From positions 1 to 6,703 of the forward strand of contig CAIPUP010000125.1 of assembly GCA_903868285.1 (NCBI GenBank): a stretch of 6,703 nucleotides of DNA. The letters are read 5' to 3'. This DNA is from an uncultured beta proteobacterium (GTDB lineage: Bacteria > Pseudomonadota > Gammaproteobacteria > Burkholderiales > SG8-39). The translations under genes and the position numbers were made by a program. The notes beneath the pieces were generated by a model. It had not been told where the DNA came from. It worked only from the letters and a program-made list of their open reading frames with translations, and ran no database searches. Every line of letters begins with the position of its first letter. The stretch's first letter is position 1. Positions 6,512 through 6,703 of the stretch are shown here, piece after piece.

Positions 6512-6703
6512 CGCACACCGCGTGGCGCGGGGCCGCGTTGCGGTGCAGCTGCAGCCAGTCGTCCGCTGCCAGACCCGGCATTGGATTGCGCAACACTGCC
6601 TGCAGGCGTGCGCTCGGGCATCGCCACCACTTCCACTGCTGCGTTGCCCGGACCGTTGCCCGGCGCATTCAACTCCACCACCTGGGTATGCCGCGGATCG
6701 GGC
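6508..6703 (-). CDS. ftsL: FtsL, cell division protein (3' part, runs off right edge)
   Basis: The last 64 codons of a gene enter from the right edge and end at TGA 6510-6508. The visible product starts PDPRHTQVVEL, which resembles the end of the periplasmic part of betaproteobacterial FtsL, just after the coiled coil. A tail of about 50 residues rich in Ala, Gly, Pro, Arg and Ser follows and looks disordered. FtsL is a small bitopic inner-membrane protein that joins FtsB and FtsQ and activates FtsWI. The membrane segment and coiled coil lie outside the window, so the call rests on this short motif plus the position directly upstream of ftsI, where dcw clusters carry ftsL. The tail is longer than usual for the family. 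Confidence 0.8.
   Translation of the reverse strand, partial: PDPRHTQVVELNAPGNGPGNAAVEVVAMPERTPAGSVAQSNAGSGSGRLAAAAPQRGPAPRGVR

Larger units (their letters stand above)
6453..6515. repeat. 14-bp imperfect tandem repeat at the ftsL-ftsI junction
   Basis: On the plus strand the unit is TCATTGCAGCCCTC. Copies lie at 6453-6466, 6467-6480 (one mismatch) and 6481-6494 (one mismatch). A degenerate 13-bp copy follows at 6495-6507 and a partial copy (TCATCGCA) at 6508-6515. Read on the minus strand, each good unit carries a GAGRKGG-like Shine-Dalgarno stretch and ends in an ATGA, so the array covers the ftsL stop codon, the whole spacer and the ftsI start codon. Confidence 0.85.

Overview
The window is an internal stretch of a dcw (division and cell wall) cluster, with every gene on the minus strand. 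Read in the direction of transcription, from high to low coordinates, the order is ftsL (3' end only), ftsI, murE, murF, mraY, murD (5' end only). Gene order, the meso-diaminopimelate signature in MurE and the roughly 390-residue MraY all point to a Gram-negative proteobacterium. High GC content and the style of MraY and FtsI suggest a betaproteobacterium, probably Burkholderiales or a relative. That placement comes from recalled family features, not from a search.

Layout: the last 64 codons of ftsL (6703-6508) lead into a 51-bp spacer made of about 14-bp tandem repeats. ftsI (6456-4723) follows, then murE (best start 4697, stop 2976). murF (2979-1555) overlaps murE by 4 bp. mraY (1565-396) overlaps murF by 11 bp. 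murD starts at 374 and runs off the left edge. No spacer exceeds 51 bp, no hairpin plus T-run terminator was seen, and no internal promoter was recognised, so this looks like one polycistronic transcript. No stretch over 300 bases lacks a gene. No RNA gene, mobile element or CRISPR array was found.

How the genes work together: MurD, MurE and MurF are cytoplasmic ATP-dependent ligases. They add D-Glu, meso-DAP and D-Ala-D-Ala in turn to the UDP-MurNAc peptide. MraY moves the finished phospho-MurNAc-pentapeptide onto undecaprenyl phosphate in the inner membrane, making lipid I. FtsI (PBP3) cross-links the septal wall made from the resulting precursor, and FtsL belongs to the FtsQLB subcomplex that activates FtsWI.

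I see no new system here. The most curious detail is the ftsL-ftsI junction, where a tandem repeat creates a chain of stop/start overlaps with tiny reading frames leading into ftsI. Secondary curiosities are low-complexity Ala-rich insertions in MurE and MurF and an unusually long disordered FtsL tail.
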